From positions 23,831 through 87,830 of the forward strand of contig NZ_AXWP01000030.1 of assembly GCF_000482725.1 (NCBI RefSeq): a DNA stretch of 64,000 bases, given 5' to 3'. A program made the position numbers and the translations under genes. Numbering within the stretch: the first letter of the stretch is position 1; each line of letters begins with the position of its first letter. The notes beneath the pieces are model-generated. The model saw only the letters and a list, made by a program, of their open reading frames with translations. It ran no database searches and was not told where the DNA came from. Origin of the DNA: Psychromonas arctica DSM 14288 (GTDB lineage: Bacteria > Pseudomonadota > Gammaproteobacteria > Enterobacterales > Psychromonadaceae). This document shows positions 21,161 to 30,486 of the stretch, one piece after another.

Positions 21161-21174
21161 CGAACTATAGTTCG
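21161..21174. promoter_or_regulatory. Palindrome in the glpT promoter region (candidate operator)
   Basis: CGAACTATAGTTCG is a perfect 14-bp palindrome about 100 bp upstream of glpT. It contains CGAA and TTCG, which also occur in GlpR operators, but in the opposite orientation and spacing, so assignment to GlpR is uncertain. Another cluster of TTCG/CGAA motifs lies at 21375-21390. Confidence 0.35.
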
Positions 21175-21875
21175 AACGAGCACAGACTTCTGATAAATAG
21201 ATCACAATCGAAAACAAAATGATTTAAATCAACAAAAATAATTTTGCGACATGCTAATGGAACCTAACCTCTTGAACAAAATGAATAAAAGGAATTAATA
21301 GACAGTAAAAAGATAGCAATAAAGCAATCACGAGCGCTTAAAAACAGCATAATAAAATGAACACTAATAATATTTTCGCTCGAAAACGAATATAAAATAA
21401 CGCAACGACAATAAGCAAAACAAAAAACAAACAATATCTAACACAACAGGTAAATATGCCCGTTAATAAAAGTATTTTTGTCGATAGGTCAACCCAAAAT
21501 AGACCAATTCCGTTTAATCACAATCCCATTCCTTAAAACTTAATACCTGCACAAATGGTCATCAAAGCCGAACTTAACCACCACTTTATTAAACTTAATT
21601 TAGCCGCTGCCTACGTGTAAATATGATTAATAAATCATTTTTCTTGTATTATTCCGCCATAAAAACCAACTAATTTAATTACAACAAAAACTATTTCATC
21701 TGTAACTATTTTGTTACATTTAACTTACAGCAATCGCGCGCAAAACAAATAAAAACAACAACTTAAACAAACAAACAATGAGTTACAAGTGACGGTTTAG
21801 GTACACCTTGTTAACACAATATGTTAATGGAATTTAAATGAACCCTTGATAGTTAGTGCACTAATCATTAGAATT
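21175..21875. other. Intergenic region between glpT and betI
   Basis: About 700 bp of AT-rich DNA with no supported gene. It must hold the divergent glpT and betI promoters. A TTGTGATC sequence reading towards glpT near 21204-21212 is at most a poor CRP half-site. I see no open frame with gene-like properties on either strand. Confidence 0.4.
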
Positions 21876-21903
21876 GTTATTAATTGAACGTTCAATTAAT
21901 AAC
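21876..21903. promoter_or_regulatory. Probable BetI operator (28-bp perfect palindrome)
   Basis: A perfect 28-bp inverted repeat whose centre is TTGAACGTTCAA, extended on both sides by TTAATAAC-type arms. It ends 37 bp before the betI ATG. TetR-family BetI repressors are known to bind inverted TTGAAC-type sites in their own promoter, so this should be where BetI controls the bet operon in response to choline. Confidence 0.8.
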
Positions 21904-21939
21904 GTTTTATGAAGCATAAACATAAAAAGGAAGTTATGT

Positions 21940-22548
21940 ATGGCAAGGCCAGCGGTCAAAGAAGCGAGACAACAACAACTGATCGATGCGACATTGATGT
22001 CCGTAGAACGCCATGGTTTACAGCACACCACTATTAATACCATCAGTGCAATGGCAGGTATGTCATCTGGCATAATCAGTCATTATTTTGGTGGCAAACA
22101 AGGGTTAATTGAAGCAGCGCTTAAATACCTTCTCGACCAATTGAAACAAGCGTTATTAATCAGAATATCAGGTAAAAATTTGTCCCCAATAGATCGTTTA
22201 TCGATGATTGTAGAAGCCAACTTTACCGAGCTGCAACGATCCAGTGCAGCAACAAAAACATGGTTAAGTTTTTGGTCTCAAGCAATGCATGAACCTGGTC
22301 TAGCAAGACTTCAACATATCAATAGTCAGCGTTTATACAGCAACCTCCTTTTTTGCTTTAAACAGCTACTACCTAATACCGCTGCCATTAATGCAGCCAA
22401 ACAAACTGCAGCTGTGATTGACGGTTTCTGGTTACGAAGCGCCTTGAGCTCGACACCAGAAGAAGAATTCAAACAAGCTCAAATTTTATCTAAAGCCTTT
22501 ATAAATACTGTTCTTACACAGTATGGAGAAAATCAATGTCATCATTAG
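21940..22548 (+). CDS. betI: TetR-family repressor of betaine synthesis
   Basis: 202 residues (E. coli 195). The N-terminal helix-turn-helix spans [17 protein letters not shown] to [20 protein letters not shown], nearly colinear with E. coli BetI. The C-terminal ligand-binding domain includes [14 protein letters not shown]. It lies just after the 28-bp palindrome, has ribosome binding site AAAAGGAAG, and overlaps betB by 13 bp. It should repress betIBA and the downstream transporter until choline is present. Confidence 0.93.
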   Translation: MARPAVKEARQQQLIDATLMSVERHGLQHTTINTISAMAGMSSGIISHYFGGKQGLIEAALKYLLDQLKQALLIRISGKNLSPIDRLSMIVEANFTELQRSSAATKTWLSFWSQAMHEPGLARLQHINSQRLYSNLLFCFKQLLPNTAAINAAKQTAAVIDGFWLRSALSSTPEEEFKQAQILSKAFINTVLTQYGENQCHH

Positions 22549-24002
22549 TCGTTTATCAAAATTATGTACATGGCCAATATATCGCCAATGGTACCGGTGA
22601 AACATTTGAAGTGATTAACCCTGCCACTGGACAAGTTAGTTACTTAGTAGAAACAGCAACAGAAGCAGTACAACAAGCAGTGATTGCAAGTTCAAAAGCA
22701 GGATTTGCAACTTGGTCTGCAATGACCGCTATAGAGCGAAGCCGAATCCTACTTAAAGCCGTTGCTTTATTACGTGAACATAATGACGACCTAGCAGCTG
22801 GCGAAGTATTGGATACAGGTAAACCATGGCAAGAAGCATCGGAAGTTGATGTAGTAACAGGTGCTGATTCAATCGAATTTTTCGCAGGCCTTGCACCAAG
22901 TATCGAAGGTAACCAACAAACGGTTGGTGATGACTTCTATTACACACGTCGCGAACCATTAGGCATTTGTGCTGGTATTGGTGCGTGGAACTACCCAATA
23001 CAAATCGCTTGTTGGAAAGCAGCACCCGCTTTAGCTTGCGGTAATGTAATGATTTTTAAACCATCAGAAGAAACTCCACGTGGCGCAATGCGTTTAGCAG
23101 AGATCTTCACTGAGGCTGGCGTACCTGATGGTGTGTTTAATGTTGTTCAAGGTGACGGACGTGTTGGCGCATGGTTAACCGGTAATGATGATATCGCAAA
23201 AGTATCATTCACTGGCGAAGTCGGTACCGGTAAAAAAGTAATGGCCGCAGCCGCTAGTTCATTAAAAGAAGTGACCATGGAATTAGGCGGTAAATCACCG
23301 TTAATTATCTTTAATGATGCAGACGTAGAAAACGCAGTGTCAGCAGCCATGCTAGGTAACTTCTATACACAAGGTGAAGTTTGTACTAACGGCACACGCG
23401 TATTCGTTCAAAAAGATATCTACCCGCAATTTATTAAACGTTTAGTAGAACGTACAGAGCAAAACATCATCTGTGGTGATCCAATGAACCCAGAAACAAA
23501 CTTTGGTGCATTGATTTCTAAAGACCACCAGCAAAAAGTACTCGATTACATTGAAATTGGCAAAAAAGAAGGCGCAACGTTATTAACAGGCGGTAAAGCA
23601 TTACAACCTGAAAATGCGCCAAACGGCTTCTTTGTAGCACCGACTATCTTCACTGACTGTAATGACCAAATGACGATCGCTAAAGAAGAAATATTCGGTC
23701 CTGTTATGTCTGTACTTACTTTCTCTGAAGAAGAAGAAGTAGTGAAACGCGCAAATGATACACACCTTGGTTTAGCGGCAGCAGTCTTCACCCAAGACAT
23801 TACCCGTGCTCACCGTGTGATACATCAAATTAAGGCGGGTATTTGCTGGATCAACGCTTATGGTGCTTCACCAGCAGAAATGCCAGTGGGTGGTTACAAA
23901 ATGTCAGGTATTGGCCGAGAAAATGGTAGTGAAACATTAAAAGCTTATACCCAAATTAAAGCGGTATATGTTGGTATGCAAACACTTGAAAGCCCATTTT
24001 AA
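22536..24002 (+). CDS. betB: Betaine aldehyde dehydrogenase
   Basis: 488 residues (E. coli 490). Aldehyde dehydrogenase fold: catalytic Glu in [12 protein letters not shown] (about 248), catalytic Cys in [11 protein letters not shown] (about 282), coenzyme-binding [11 protein letters not shown], and [11 protein letters not shown]. It oxidises betaine aldehyde to glycine betaine with NAD(P)+. Its ATG lies inside the end of betI (13-bp overlap) after a TATGGAGA ribosome binding site, so translation is coupled. Its stop is 8 bp before the betA start. Confidence 0.96.
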   Translation: MSSLVVYQNYVHGQYIANGTGETFEVINPATGQVSYLVETATEAVQQAVIASSKAGFATWSAMTAIERSRILLKAVALLREHNDDLAAGEVLDTGKPWQEASEVDVVTGADSIEFFAGLAPSIEGNQQTVGDDFYYTRREPLGICAGIGAWNYPIQIACWKAAPALACGNVMIFKPSEETPRGAMRLAEIFTEAGVPDGVFNVVQGDGRVGAWLTGNDDIAKVSFTGEVGTGKKVMAAAASSLKEVTMELGGKSPLIIFNDADVENAVSAAMLGNFYTQGEVCTNGTRVFVQKDIYPQFIKRLVERTEQNIICGDPMNPETNFGALISKDHQQKVLDYIEIGKKEGATLLTGGKALQPENAPNGFFVAPTIFTDCNDQMTIAKEEIFGPVMSVLTFSEEEEVVKRANDTHLGLAAAVFTQDITRAHRVIHQIKAGICWINAYGASPAEMPVGGYKMSGIGRENGSETLKAYTQIKAVYVGMQTLESPF

Positions 24003-24010
24003 GGATGACT

Positions 24011-25696
24011 ATGACTACAACAAATTATGATTATATTATTGTGGGAGCAGGCAGTGCAGGCTGCGTGCTGGCAAACCGCTTATCAGAAAATGCTAATAAT
24101 AAAGTACTACTACTAGAAACGGGTGGCAGTGATAAGAGCATTTTTATTCAGATGCCGACTGCATTATCGATCCCGATGAACACCAAAAAATATGCATGGC
24201 AGTTTGAAACAGAAGCTGAACCGTTTTTGAATAATCGTCGTATGCATTGCCCTCGCGGTAAAGTACTGGGCGGTTCTTCATCAATCAACGGCATGGTTTA
24301 TGTTCGTGGTCATGCTCGTGATTTTGATGAGTGGCAACAAGCTGGCGCTGAAAACTGGGATTATGCACATTGCTTACCTTATTTTAAGAAAGCTGAAACT
24401 TGGTCATTTGGCGGTAATGATTACCGTGGTGATTCTGGTCCACTAGCCGTTAATAACGGTAACAATATGAAAAACCCGTTATACCAAGCTTTTGTTGATG
24501 CAGGTGTAGACGCAGGCTATTTAGCTACCGCTGATTACAACGCTGAACAACAAGAAGGTTTCGGTCCAATGCACATGACCGTTAAAAATGGCGTACGTTG
24601 GTCTACGGCAAACGCTTATTTAAGACCTGCGATGAAACGCAGTAACTTAACAGTTGTGACGCACGCTCTAGTACACAAAGTATTACTTGAAGATAAAAAA
24701 GCTGTCGGCGTTCGTTACCAAGTAAAAGATAAAGTCACTGACGTACTGTGTAGTAAAGAAGTATTGCTGAGCGCCGGTTCAATTGGTTCGCCACATATCC
24801 TTCAATTATCGGGTATTGGTAAAGCAGAAACTTTAAAAGAAGCCGGTATTGAACAGCATCATGAGCTACCTGGTGTGGGTGAAAACTTACAAGACCATCT
24901 TGAGTTTTACTTTCAATTTAAATGTTTAAAACCAATTTCATTGAACGGTAAAATCGATCCACTGAACAAGCTATTAATTGGCATGCGTTGGATCTTAAAT
25001 AAATCAGGTCTTGGGGCAACCAACCACTTTGAATCCTGTGGCTTCATCCGCTCAAAAGCGAGCTTAGAATGGCCAGATCTTCAATACCATTTCTTACCAG
25101 CAGCAATGCGTTATGACGGTAAAGAAGCGTTTGCAGGCCATGGTTTCCAAGTACATATTGGTCATAACAAGCCGAAAAGTCGTGGCGCAGTGAAAGTCGT
25201 TTCAAACGACCCACATGCAGCACCACAAATTCAATTTAATTACTTATCACATCAAGATGATATTGAAGGCTTTAGAGCTTGTGTTCGTTTAACCCGTGAG
25301 ATTATTAATCAACCGGGCTTAGATGAATATCGTGGTGAAGAGATCCAACCAGGATTAGCGATACAAACAAATGAAGAAATTGATGAGTTTGTAAGAAGCT
25401 CAGTTGAAAGTGCTTACCACCCTTCTTGTTCATGCAAAATGGGTGAAGATGAAATGGCCGTGGTCAACTCAGAAACTAAAGTGCATGGCATTGAAGGGCT
25501 TCGTGTTGTTGATTCATCTATTTTCCCAACTATCCCTAACGGTAACCTTAACTCACCGACCATTATGGTCGCAGAGCGTGCTGCAGATATTATTCTAGGT
25601 AATAAAATGCTGTCACCCAGTACCGCTAAAGTGACGGTTGCAGAAGATTGGCAACATAGCCAACGATTAGCAGCACCAAAACGAAAGACCAGTTAA
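24011..25696 (+). CDS. betA: Choline dehydrogenase
   Basis: About 561 residues (E. coli 556), GMC flavoprotein oxidoreductase. FAD-binding [20 protein letters not shown] at the N-terminus, the GMC signature [18 protein letters not shown], and the C-terminal active-site region [13 protein letters not shown] with the catalytic His, then [19 protein letters not shown]. It oxidises choline to betaine aldehyde at the membrane. An ATG two codons earlier (24005) overlaps the ribosome binding site AAGGATG, so the ATG at 24011 was chosen. Confidence 0.95.
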   Translation: MTTTNYDYIIVGAGSAGCVLANRLSENANNKVLLLETGGSDKSIFIQMPTALSIPMNTKKYAWQFETEAEPFLNNRRMHCPRGKVLGGSSSINGMVYVRGHARDFDEWQQAGAENWDYAHCLPYFKKAETWSFGGNDYRGDSGPLAVNNGNNMKNPLYQAFVDAGVDAGYLATADYNAEQQEGFGPMHMTVKNGVRWSTANAYLRPAMKRSNLTVVTHALVHKVLLEDKKAVGVRYQVKDKVTDVLCSKEVLLSAGSIGSPHILQLSGIGKAETLKEAGIEQHHELPGVGENLQDHLEFYFQFKCLKPISLNGKIDPLNKLLIGMRWILNKSGLGATNHFESCGFIRSKASLEWPDLQYHFLPAAMRYDGKEAFAGHGFQVHIGHNKPKSRGAVKVVSNDPHAAPQIQFNYLSHQDDIEGFRACVRLTREIINQPGLDEYRGEEIQPGLAIQTNEEIDEFVRSSVESAYHPSCSCKMGEDEMAVVNSETKVHGIEGLRVVDSSIFPTIPNGNLNSPTIMVAERAADIILGNKMLSPSTAKVTVAEDWQHSQRLAAPKRKTS

Positions 25697-25717
25697 TTGT
25701 AAATCAGTTTCACTCCT

Positions 25718-25751
25718 AGTGAGTCGTTGATTGCAACATCAGCGAATCACT
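25718..25751 (+). promoter_or_regulatory. Imperfect stem-loop after betA
   Basis: AGTGA-x-TCG-x-TGAT pairs with ATCA-x-CGA-x-TCACT (14 positions, 12 Watson-Crick and one wobble) across a 6-nt loop. It begins 21 bp after the betA stop codon. No T-tract follows. It may lower expression of, or delimit, the transporter gene downstream, or stabilise the betIBA mRNA. The rest of the 275-bp gap shows no gene. Confidence 0.4.
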
Positions 25752-25971
25752 AAGATGAGGTGTAAGGCCAACCTACGCAAATTATACAGCGATGTAATTT
25801 ATGTGTAACTTTGTAAATGGCCTATTAAACTACGTTATTTTTCAGGGTTTAACTATCGTCATCTACATATGTCATTTATTGGCATTATCACTACGATACT
25901 TAAGGTTTGAGGACAAGATTGTCTTAAAAATAATGGCGTAGCGTTTTAAAACATAAAACAAGGAATTATCT

Positions 25972-26007
25972 ATGTTTATCAACACTATCCACTTGGAGGC
26001 CAAATAA
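25972..26007 (+). CDS. Putative 11-aa upstream ORF coupled to the BCCT gene
   Basis: Encodes MFINTIHLEAK. It has its own ribosome binding site (AAGGAATT, 4-8 bases before the ATG), and its TAA overlaps the transporter ATG as TAATG. The transporter's own GGAGG lies inside this ORF. The arrangement fits translational coupling or leader-peptide control. It may also be chance. Confidence 0.4.
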   Translation: MFINTIHLEAK

Positions 26008-27224
26008 TGACTCTTTGGCTATCAGCCGGCATCTTATTCGTTTTTGCCGCTATTGCGTTCATCCTGTACCGTTGGGGTAATATGCAATGTATTGGTGTCA
26101 CACCAGTGCGTAAGTTTACTTTTATCGCGATCCTATTTACTTCTGGTTTAGATGTAGGTTTGATCATGTTCCCGCTGACTGAGTTTGCAGGGTATGCAGA
26201 TTTAGCGACCAGTCCAGAGTATGGCTTCACTAATCCTCTCTCTATTGAGTTTGGGTTTTGGGCCTTCTTAATTTGGGCCTTCTACTTTGTCACTTGTTTC
26301 TACTTTTGTGTTATTGAACCAAGAGTTAAATTTTTCGAAGTACCACTGATCAAATTCATTAATAATGTGGTTATTATCGGTACGTGTGCCTTTACTGCTT
26401 ATTTATTATTAACCAACTTACCTTGGTATTTACCTGGTCTTGGTGATGGCGAATCCATTGTCGGTAGTTTCTACTTAATTGTATTCTTAGCGATTGCCGC
26501 TGCAGTATATTCAAGTACAAGCATCCGTTATGTTCGTATCTTGAGTCTAGGTAGTAGCTGGTTATTTTTCGCGTTAATCATCATTATGTGGGCAGGCGCT
26601 TTCTTATCTGATAATTCAAGTGTAGGTGAGTTCTTTACTACCTTTGGCTTACTAGGTGACTACTTTGGTAACCTGCATCACTTTGTATTACCGATCAATG
26701 ATTACCATGAGTTTTACCTTTACTGGTGGTTTGCTTGGAGCATAATGATTGGCCAATTTACCTCTCGTTTTGTAAGTGGTATGAGAACTTATCAAGTACT
26801 AGCGGCGATGATGATCTTCCCATCTATCCCAATTGCGATTTGGTTTACTGTGCTTTATTACTACAGTGCAAATGCTATCTCAACAGCAGGTTTTTATAAC
26901 TTAGCGATGGTGATTGTCGGTATTACGTTTGTGATCAACTCATTAGATTCACTAGTTCGTTTATACACTGATAACTTAAACTTAACAGTACAACGCTTTG
27001 GTAAAATACCTTATATCGTTGGTAATATTGCTTTATTAAGTGGCCTAACATTATTGTTTAAATTAGACTTTTTACAAATTCAATGGGTTGGTGCATTAGC
27101 AATCGGATTAATCTTAGGATGTTTTGGTTATATATTACTAAGCCATTACCGAAAAGTATCTGATATTGAACGTTCGCCAAAAGAGAACAAAATTGACTTT
27201 ACTAAAATTGAGTTAATGGATTAA
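26007..27224 (+). CDS. Short divergent BCCT-family (choline/betaine) transporter
   Basis: 405 residues with about ten to eleven hydrophobic segments. The BCCT signature regions are recognisable: a glycine-rich helix SGLDVGLIMFPLTEF (46-60), aligned with the GMGIG...EP helix, and YWWFAWSIMIGQFTSR (239-254), the Trp-box helix that forms the trimethylammonium site, then the RT.QV loop. Classical BCCT proteins have 500-700 residues, so this is a short, divergent member without the long N- and C-terminal tails used for osmosensing. Being in the bet operon, it probably imports choline. The start has GGAGG seven bases upstream. Confidence 0.75.
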   Translation: MTLWLSAGILFVFAAIAFILYRWGNMQCIGVTPVRKFTFIAILFTSGLDVGLIMFPLTEFAGYADLATSPEYGFTNPLSIEFGFWAFLIWAFYFVTCFYFCVIEPRVKFFEVPLIKFINNVVIIGTCAFTAYLLLTNLPWYLPGLGDGESIVGSFYLIVFLAIAAAVYSSTSIRYVRILSLGSSWLFFALIIIMWAGAFLSDNSSVGEFFTTFGLLGDYFGNLHHFVLPINDYHEFYLYWWFAWSIMIGQFTSRFVSGMRTYQVLAAMMIFPSIPIAIWFTVLYYYSANAISTAGFYNLAMVIVGITFVINSLDSLVRLYTDNLNLTVQRFGKIPYIVGNIALLSGLTLLFKLDFLQIQWVGALAIGLILGCFGYILLSHYRKVSDIERSPKENKIDFTKIELMD

Positions 27225-27290
27225 TACAGACCACAGCGAATACCATTAAATAAGGTGAAAGCCCACGTTTAATGGTTAAGCGGATGATCC

Positions 27291-27329
27291 AAAAAAGCAG
27301 AATAGTGATCTTCACTATTCTGCTTTTTT
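27291..27329 (+). terminator. Strong bidirectional terminator of the bet operon
   Basis: GCAGAATAGTGA (27297-27308) pairs with TCACTATTCTGC (27312-27323) over a 3-nt loop, flanked by A6 and T6, giving an 18-bp perfect hairpin. It lies about 66 bp after the BCCT stop codon and before the MarR gene. Confidence 0.95.
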
Positions 27330-27394
27330 ATTACTTTGCACATGAGAGTTACGATTATTTTTGTTATGCTACGCAAAAAATAGGGTTGGGATTT

Positions 27395-27874
27395 ATGGAA
27401 AAGCACGAACAGTTATTAATTTCTTTACGCCGAGTGATCAGAGCAATCAGTATTCACTCTCGCCAATTAAACAAAGAGTCAGGATTAACTGGCCCACAGT
27501 TATTAGTCATGAGAAAGATTGATCAACTTGAAGCACCGCTTGCCAAGCAAATTGCCCAAGAAATAACCCTCAGTGCAGCCACAGTGACAACAATTATTGA
27601 TAGATTGGAAGCACGTGACTTTGTGATCAGAACGCGCAGTAAAACAGATAAACGTAAAGTGCATTTATCACTCAGTGAAGCAGGTAAAGCCGTTTTAAGC
27701 TCTTCCCCTCAGCCTTTACAAGAACACTTTATTAAACGTTATCAACATCTTGAAGAGTGGGAACAAAGCCAACTATTATCAGCCGTAGAGCGAATTGCTT
27801 CAATGATGGATGCAACTGAACTTGATGCCGCTCCAGTATTACTAGTGGGCACCATTCAAGACGGCGAGTCTTAA
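27395..27874 (+). CDS. MarR-family transcriptional regulator
   Basis: 159 residues from the chosen ATG at 27395. An in-frame extension reaching back to 27272 runs through the bet terminator and was rejected. Winged helix: SGLTGPQLLVMRKI, ITLSAATVTTIIDRLEARDFVIRTRSKTDKRKVHLSLSEAGK (split across about 35-90), where D-x-R-x-x is the MarR wing motif. The ligand is unknown. Position after a compatible-solute operon invites comparison with EctR-type MarR regulators, but that is only a guess. Confidence 0.85.
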   Translation: MEKHEQLLISLRRVIRAISIHSRQLNKESGLTGPQLLVMRKIDQLEAPLAKQIAQEITLSAATVTTIIDRLEARDFVIRTRSKTDKRKVHLSLSEAGKAVLSSSPQPLQEHFIKRYQHLEEWEQSQLLSAVERIASMMDATELDAAPVLLVGTIQDGES

Positions 27875-27989
27875 GAAAACAATACAACCCTTTTTTCCTC
27901 TCTATCAATCAGCTCGTTGAGTAAGAAGTAACGAGCCATCTAAGACTACTTACTAACTGATTGCCTATTAACTCATTGTCAAAAGCCAA

Positions 27990-28826
27990 TCAAATAACCT
28001 GTTTGACTTGTGCTAGTTGGTGTTTAAAAATTTCATCTAACGACTTAATGCTGTTAGTGGCTAGAGCAAAGTATTGATCCTGTGTGATAGTTATTTTATC
28101 CGCCTGAATTAAGTCGCTTTTAATCGTTTCCATTAAACACTGCATAGTCGCAAAGGCAGTGGTTAATAACGCCTTATGCTGTTCGCTTTCACTGTCTAAT
28201 GAACCTAGTTTAGGTAAGGTTTCATTAATTATTTTTTGCATATTTTGTTGTAAAAAAGATAACCGAATTTTATCGACACTAGAGCATATTTTACGGGTCG
28301 CAATCCCTGTTCCAATCGCTCTAGACTGCCCAATCATCTCCGTGGTTTGCACCAATTCACGCCACACAAAACCAATATGAGCTAGCGCTTGTAATGACAT
28401 CGCATTAAGATGTTTATGTTCTGCTTCATCTTCCAAAAGATATAATAAATTAGCAATCATTTGCGTATGTTGTTTAAAGTTATTATCGGCATCATTGGTA
28501 TTACCCGGTTGATTTATACGCGCCCAATGGTCAACAAAGGAGTCCCAACGTCCATTTTCATCCGCCGCCATATCTTGTTGTAAATATTTAATGTCACTAT
28601 CAGCTTGTTGTTCAAAAGTCAGTAACATCGCTTGTTTACTTTGATCTCCATTTAACCAAGCAGAGCTTAATCCTCGATGTGTTTGTACTGCTCCAATCAA
28701 CGACTTTAAATAAGCTATATTCGCCAGGCCTCGCACTTGTAATGCTTTTTTCTGTTTGGTTTTATAGTGATGTAACAAGATTACAACCAACACCATCAGC
28801 AATAAAATAACAATATAGATTGCCAT
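27990..28826 (-). CDS. Membrane-anchored NIT-like sensor domain protein
   Basis: About 278 residues. One N-terminal transmembrane helix (IYIVILLLMVLVVILL) is followed by a domain with a pattern of nitrate/nitrite-sensing (NIT) domains: LIGAVQTHRGLSSAWLNGD (compare QxERGLS) near residue 45 and QSRAIGTGIATR near 165. No output domain is attached. It lies 26 bp behind the MCP gene at 28853 in the same direction, so the two may form a split chemoreceptor. The ATG at 28826 is preferred to the one two codons earlier, because the AAGAGGG ribosome binding site abuts the latter. Confidence 0.6.
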   Translation of the reverse strand: MAIYIVILLLMVLVVILLHHYKTKQKKALQVRGLANIAYLKSLIGAVQTHRGLSSAWLNGDQSKQAMLLTFEQQADSDIKYLQQDMAADENGRWDSFVDHWARINQPGNTNDADNNFKQHTQMIANLLYLLEDEAEHKHLNAMSLQALAHIGFVWRELVQTTEMIGQSRAIGTGIATRKICSSVDKIRLSFLQQNMQKIINETLPKLGSLDSESEQHKALLTTAFATMQCLMETIKSDLIQADKITITQDQYFALATNSIKSLDEIFKHQLAQVKQVI

Positions 28827-28852
28827 ATCCATCCCTCTTAACTTATTTTTTG

Positions 28853-30016
28853 TTAAATTATTTGTGTTAATGATTTGAGATGAGCCGCAACCGTTTCAGC
28901 TTGTTTTGCAACATCAGCATTAGCAATTGCCCCTTGTACTACTCGCTCTATATGTTCACTAATTTCATTGGTGGCGAGAGTCTGCTGCGCAACATTATCA
29001 GTGACAGTTTGCATCTTCTCTCTCACGTCTAAATTTGCACTCTCTATTTCTTGTAAAGATTGATCCACTAAGTTTGCACCTTGCTCACACTGCGTTGATT
29101 GAGTAACCACTTTCGCCATACTCGTACTTATTTTATGACTTTGGTTTTTGACCAAATCGACATTTTTAACAATATCATCAGCTGCAATACGTGAACGCAA
29201 AGCGAGCGCTCTAACTTCATCAGCGACCACCGCAAAACCTCGTCCTAATTCACCAGCGCGAGCAGCTTCAATAGAAGCATTTAATGCTAATAAGTTAGTT
29301 TGATCTGTGATCCCTTGGATAGATTGAGATATCTCAGCAACGCTGTTGGCTAATGTCATTAAAACATCGATATCGCCAGCCGTTTGATTTGCTTCAAATA
29401 CAACACTCTTTAAAGATAATTTAAGATCAACAATAGATGCACGGCCTTTTTCAGCAGTATCAAATGCATGTTGAGATGAAAGATGTACCTCACGAATCCC
29501 CCCATTTACCTCACTTAAAGAAGCACTCATCTCAGTGATAGCAGCGGCGGTTGAATTAGTCGCATTAGATTGTTTTTGTACGTTTTCTGCAACGGTATGT
29601 GCAGTATCGATCACTTGAATGGCAGAGTAAGAAACTTCATTTAATCTATCTTTATATTTATCATTTACTCGCCCTAATTCTCGATAAGAAGCGAGCAGTT
29701 GGTCAATAAAATGTGCTGTAATTAAATGACTTGTTTGCAGGCCTCGGTAATCGAAGCTATCCGCATTTAATAAACGAAACATTTGCTTAAAAGAGTGCAA
29801 TTCATTATTGATCGCCATCACTAGTGCAATGGATAAATAAAATAAAATGGCTAACTCTATTGATAACACATGCACTGAAATTTGTTCAGGGAAGTTAACG
29901 ATCACAATCTGTGTAGCAATAATCACAGAGAGCAGACCCATATAAATACTGAGCATGGCTTTAAAACCAGCGAAATGAATAATTTTTTGTACGGGAATAG
30001 AGAATAGTTGATACAT
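28853..30016 (-). CDS. Methyl-accepting chemotaxis protein without periplasmic sensor
   Basis: 387 residues. Two adjacent transmembrane helices (about 18-40 and 50-70) are separated by only a short loop, so there is no extracytoplasmic ligand domain and I see no HAMP domain. The rest is a signalling coiled coil with the highly conserved hairpin tip [19 protein letters not shown] followed by [15 protein letters not shown], which contacts CheA and CheW. The following gene encodes a NIT-like sensor protein and may provide the input. Confidence 0.92.
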   Translation of the reverse strand: MYQLFSIPVQKIIHFAGFKAMLSIYMGLLSVIIATQIVIVNFPEQISVHVLSIELAILFYLSIALVMAINNELHSFKQMFRLLNADSFDYRGLQTSHLITAHFIDQLLASYRELGRVNDKYKDRLNEVSYSAIQVIDTAHTVAENVQKQSNATNSTAAAITEMSASLSEVNGGIREVHLSSQHAFDTAEKGRASIVDLKLSLKSVVFEANQTAGDIDVLMTLANSVAEISQSIQGITDQTNLLALNASIEAARAGELGRGFAVVADEVRALALRSRIAADDIVKNVDLVKNQSHKISTSMAKVVTQSTQCEQGANLVDQSLQEIESANLDVREKMQTVTDNVAQQTLATNEISEHIERVVQGAIANADVAKQAETVAAHLKSLTQII

Positions 30017-30359
30017 TTTTCACTCGACAATGATCATGATTATTACTAATTAGTTACAAAAACCGTACCACAATTTAAACCCATGATAACTAAAGATAAT
30101 AATATTTATGTTGATTAACGAAGGTGATAAATTGGTGCATTACTTTAGAAAAAGTATCAGATTAGTGCGTAACCACAGAGCAGCATTACAGTAAGATAGT
30201 ACTAGTCAGATATCGAAAGTTAGATAACGGCAGTTTAATAATCTCAGTTAGATGCTTTTTATTAGATAATTGGCGTTAGATAGTGCCAGTTAGGTGATTG
30301 CGAATAAATCACTGTAACCAGGTAATAATTAGTAAAACCAATGGTAGAAATAGGTCATT

Positions 30360-30401
30360 CAGACCTTACAAGTTTAATTGCAATAAACCTTGTAAGGTCT
30401 G
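30360..30401. terminator. Long inverted repeat downstream of the phytase-like gene
   Basis: CAGACCTTACAAG (30360-30372) pairs perfectly with CTTGTAAGGTCTG (30389-30401), with a further TTTA/TAAA pairing inside. No T-tract is present on either side. It is likely an RNA hairpin ending the gene at 30487, or a protein-binding palindrome. The rest of the 470-bp gap contains only irregular GTTAGAT-like repeats at 30225-30290. Confidence 0.45.
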
Positions 30402-30486
30402 CTCTACTCATTGAAAAATCTGCCCCAATGACTGAGTAAAGGTATGAGTAAAGATGTTGAGTAAAGTTAATAAATAGAGCTGTTGA

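Noticed and set aside
27272..27394. Upstream part of the MarR reading frame
   Set aside because: It runs through a strong terminator hairpin. The MarR homology starts after 27395.
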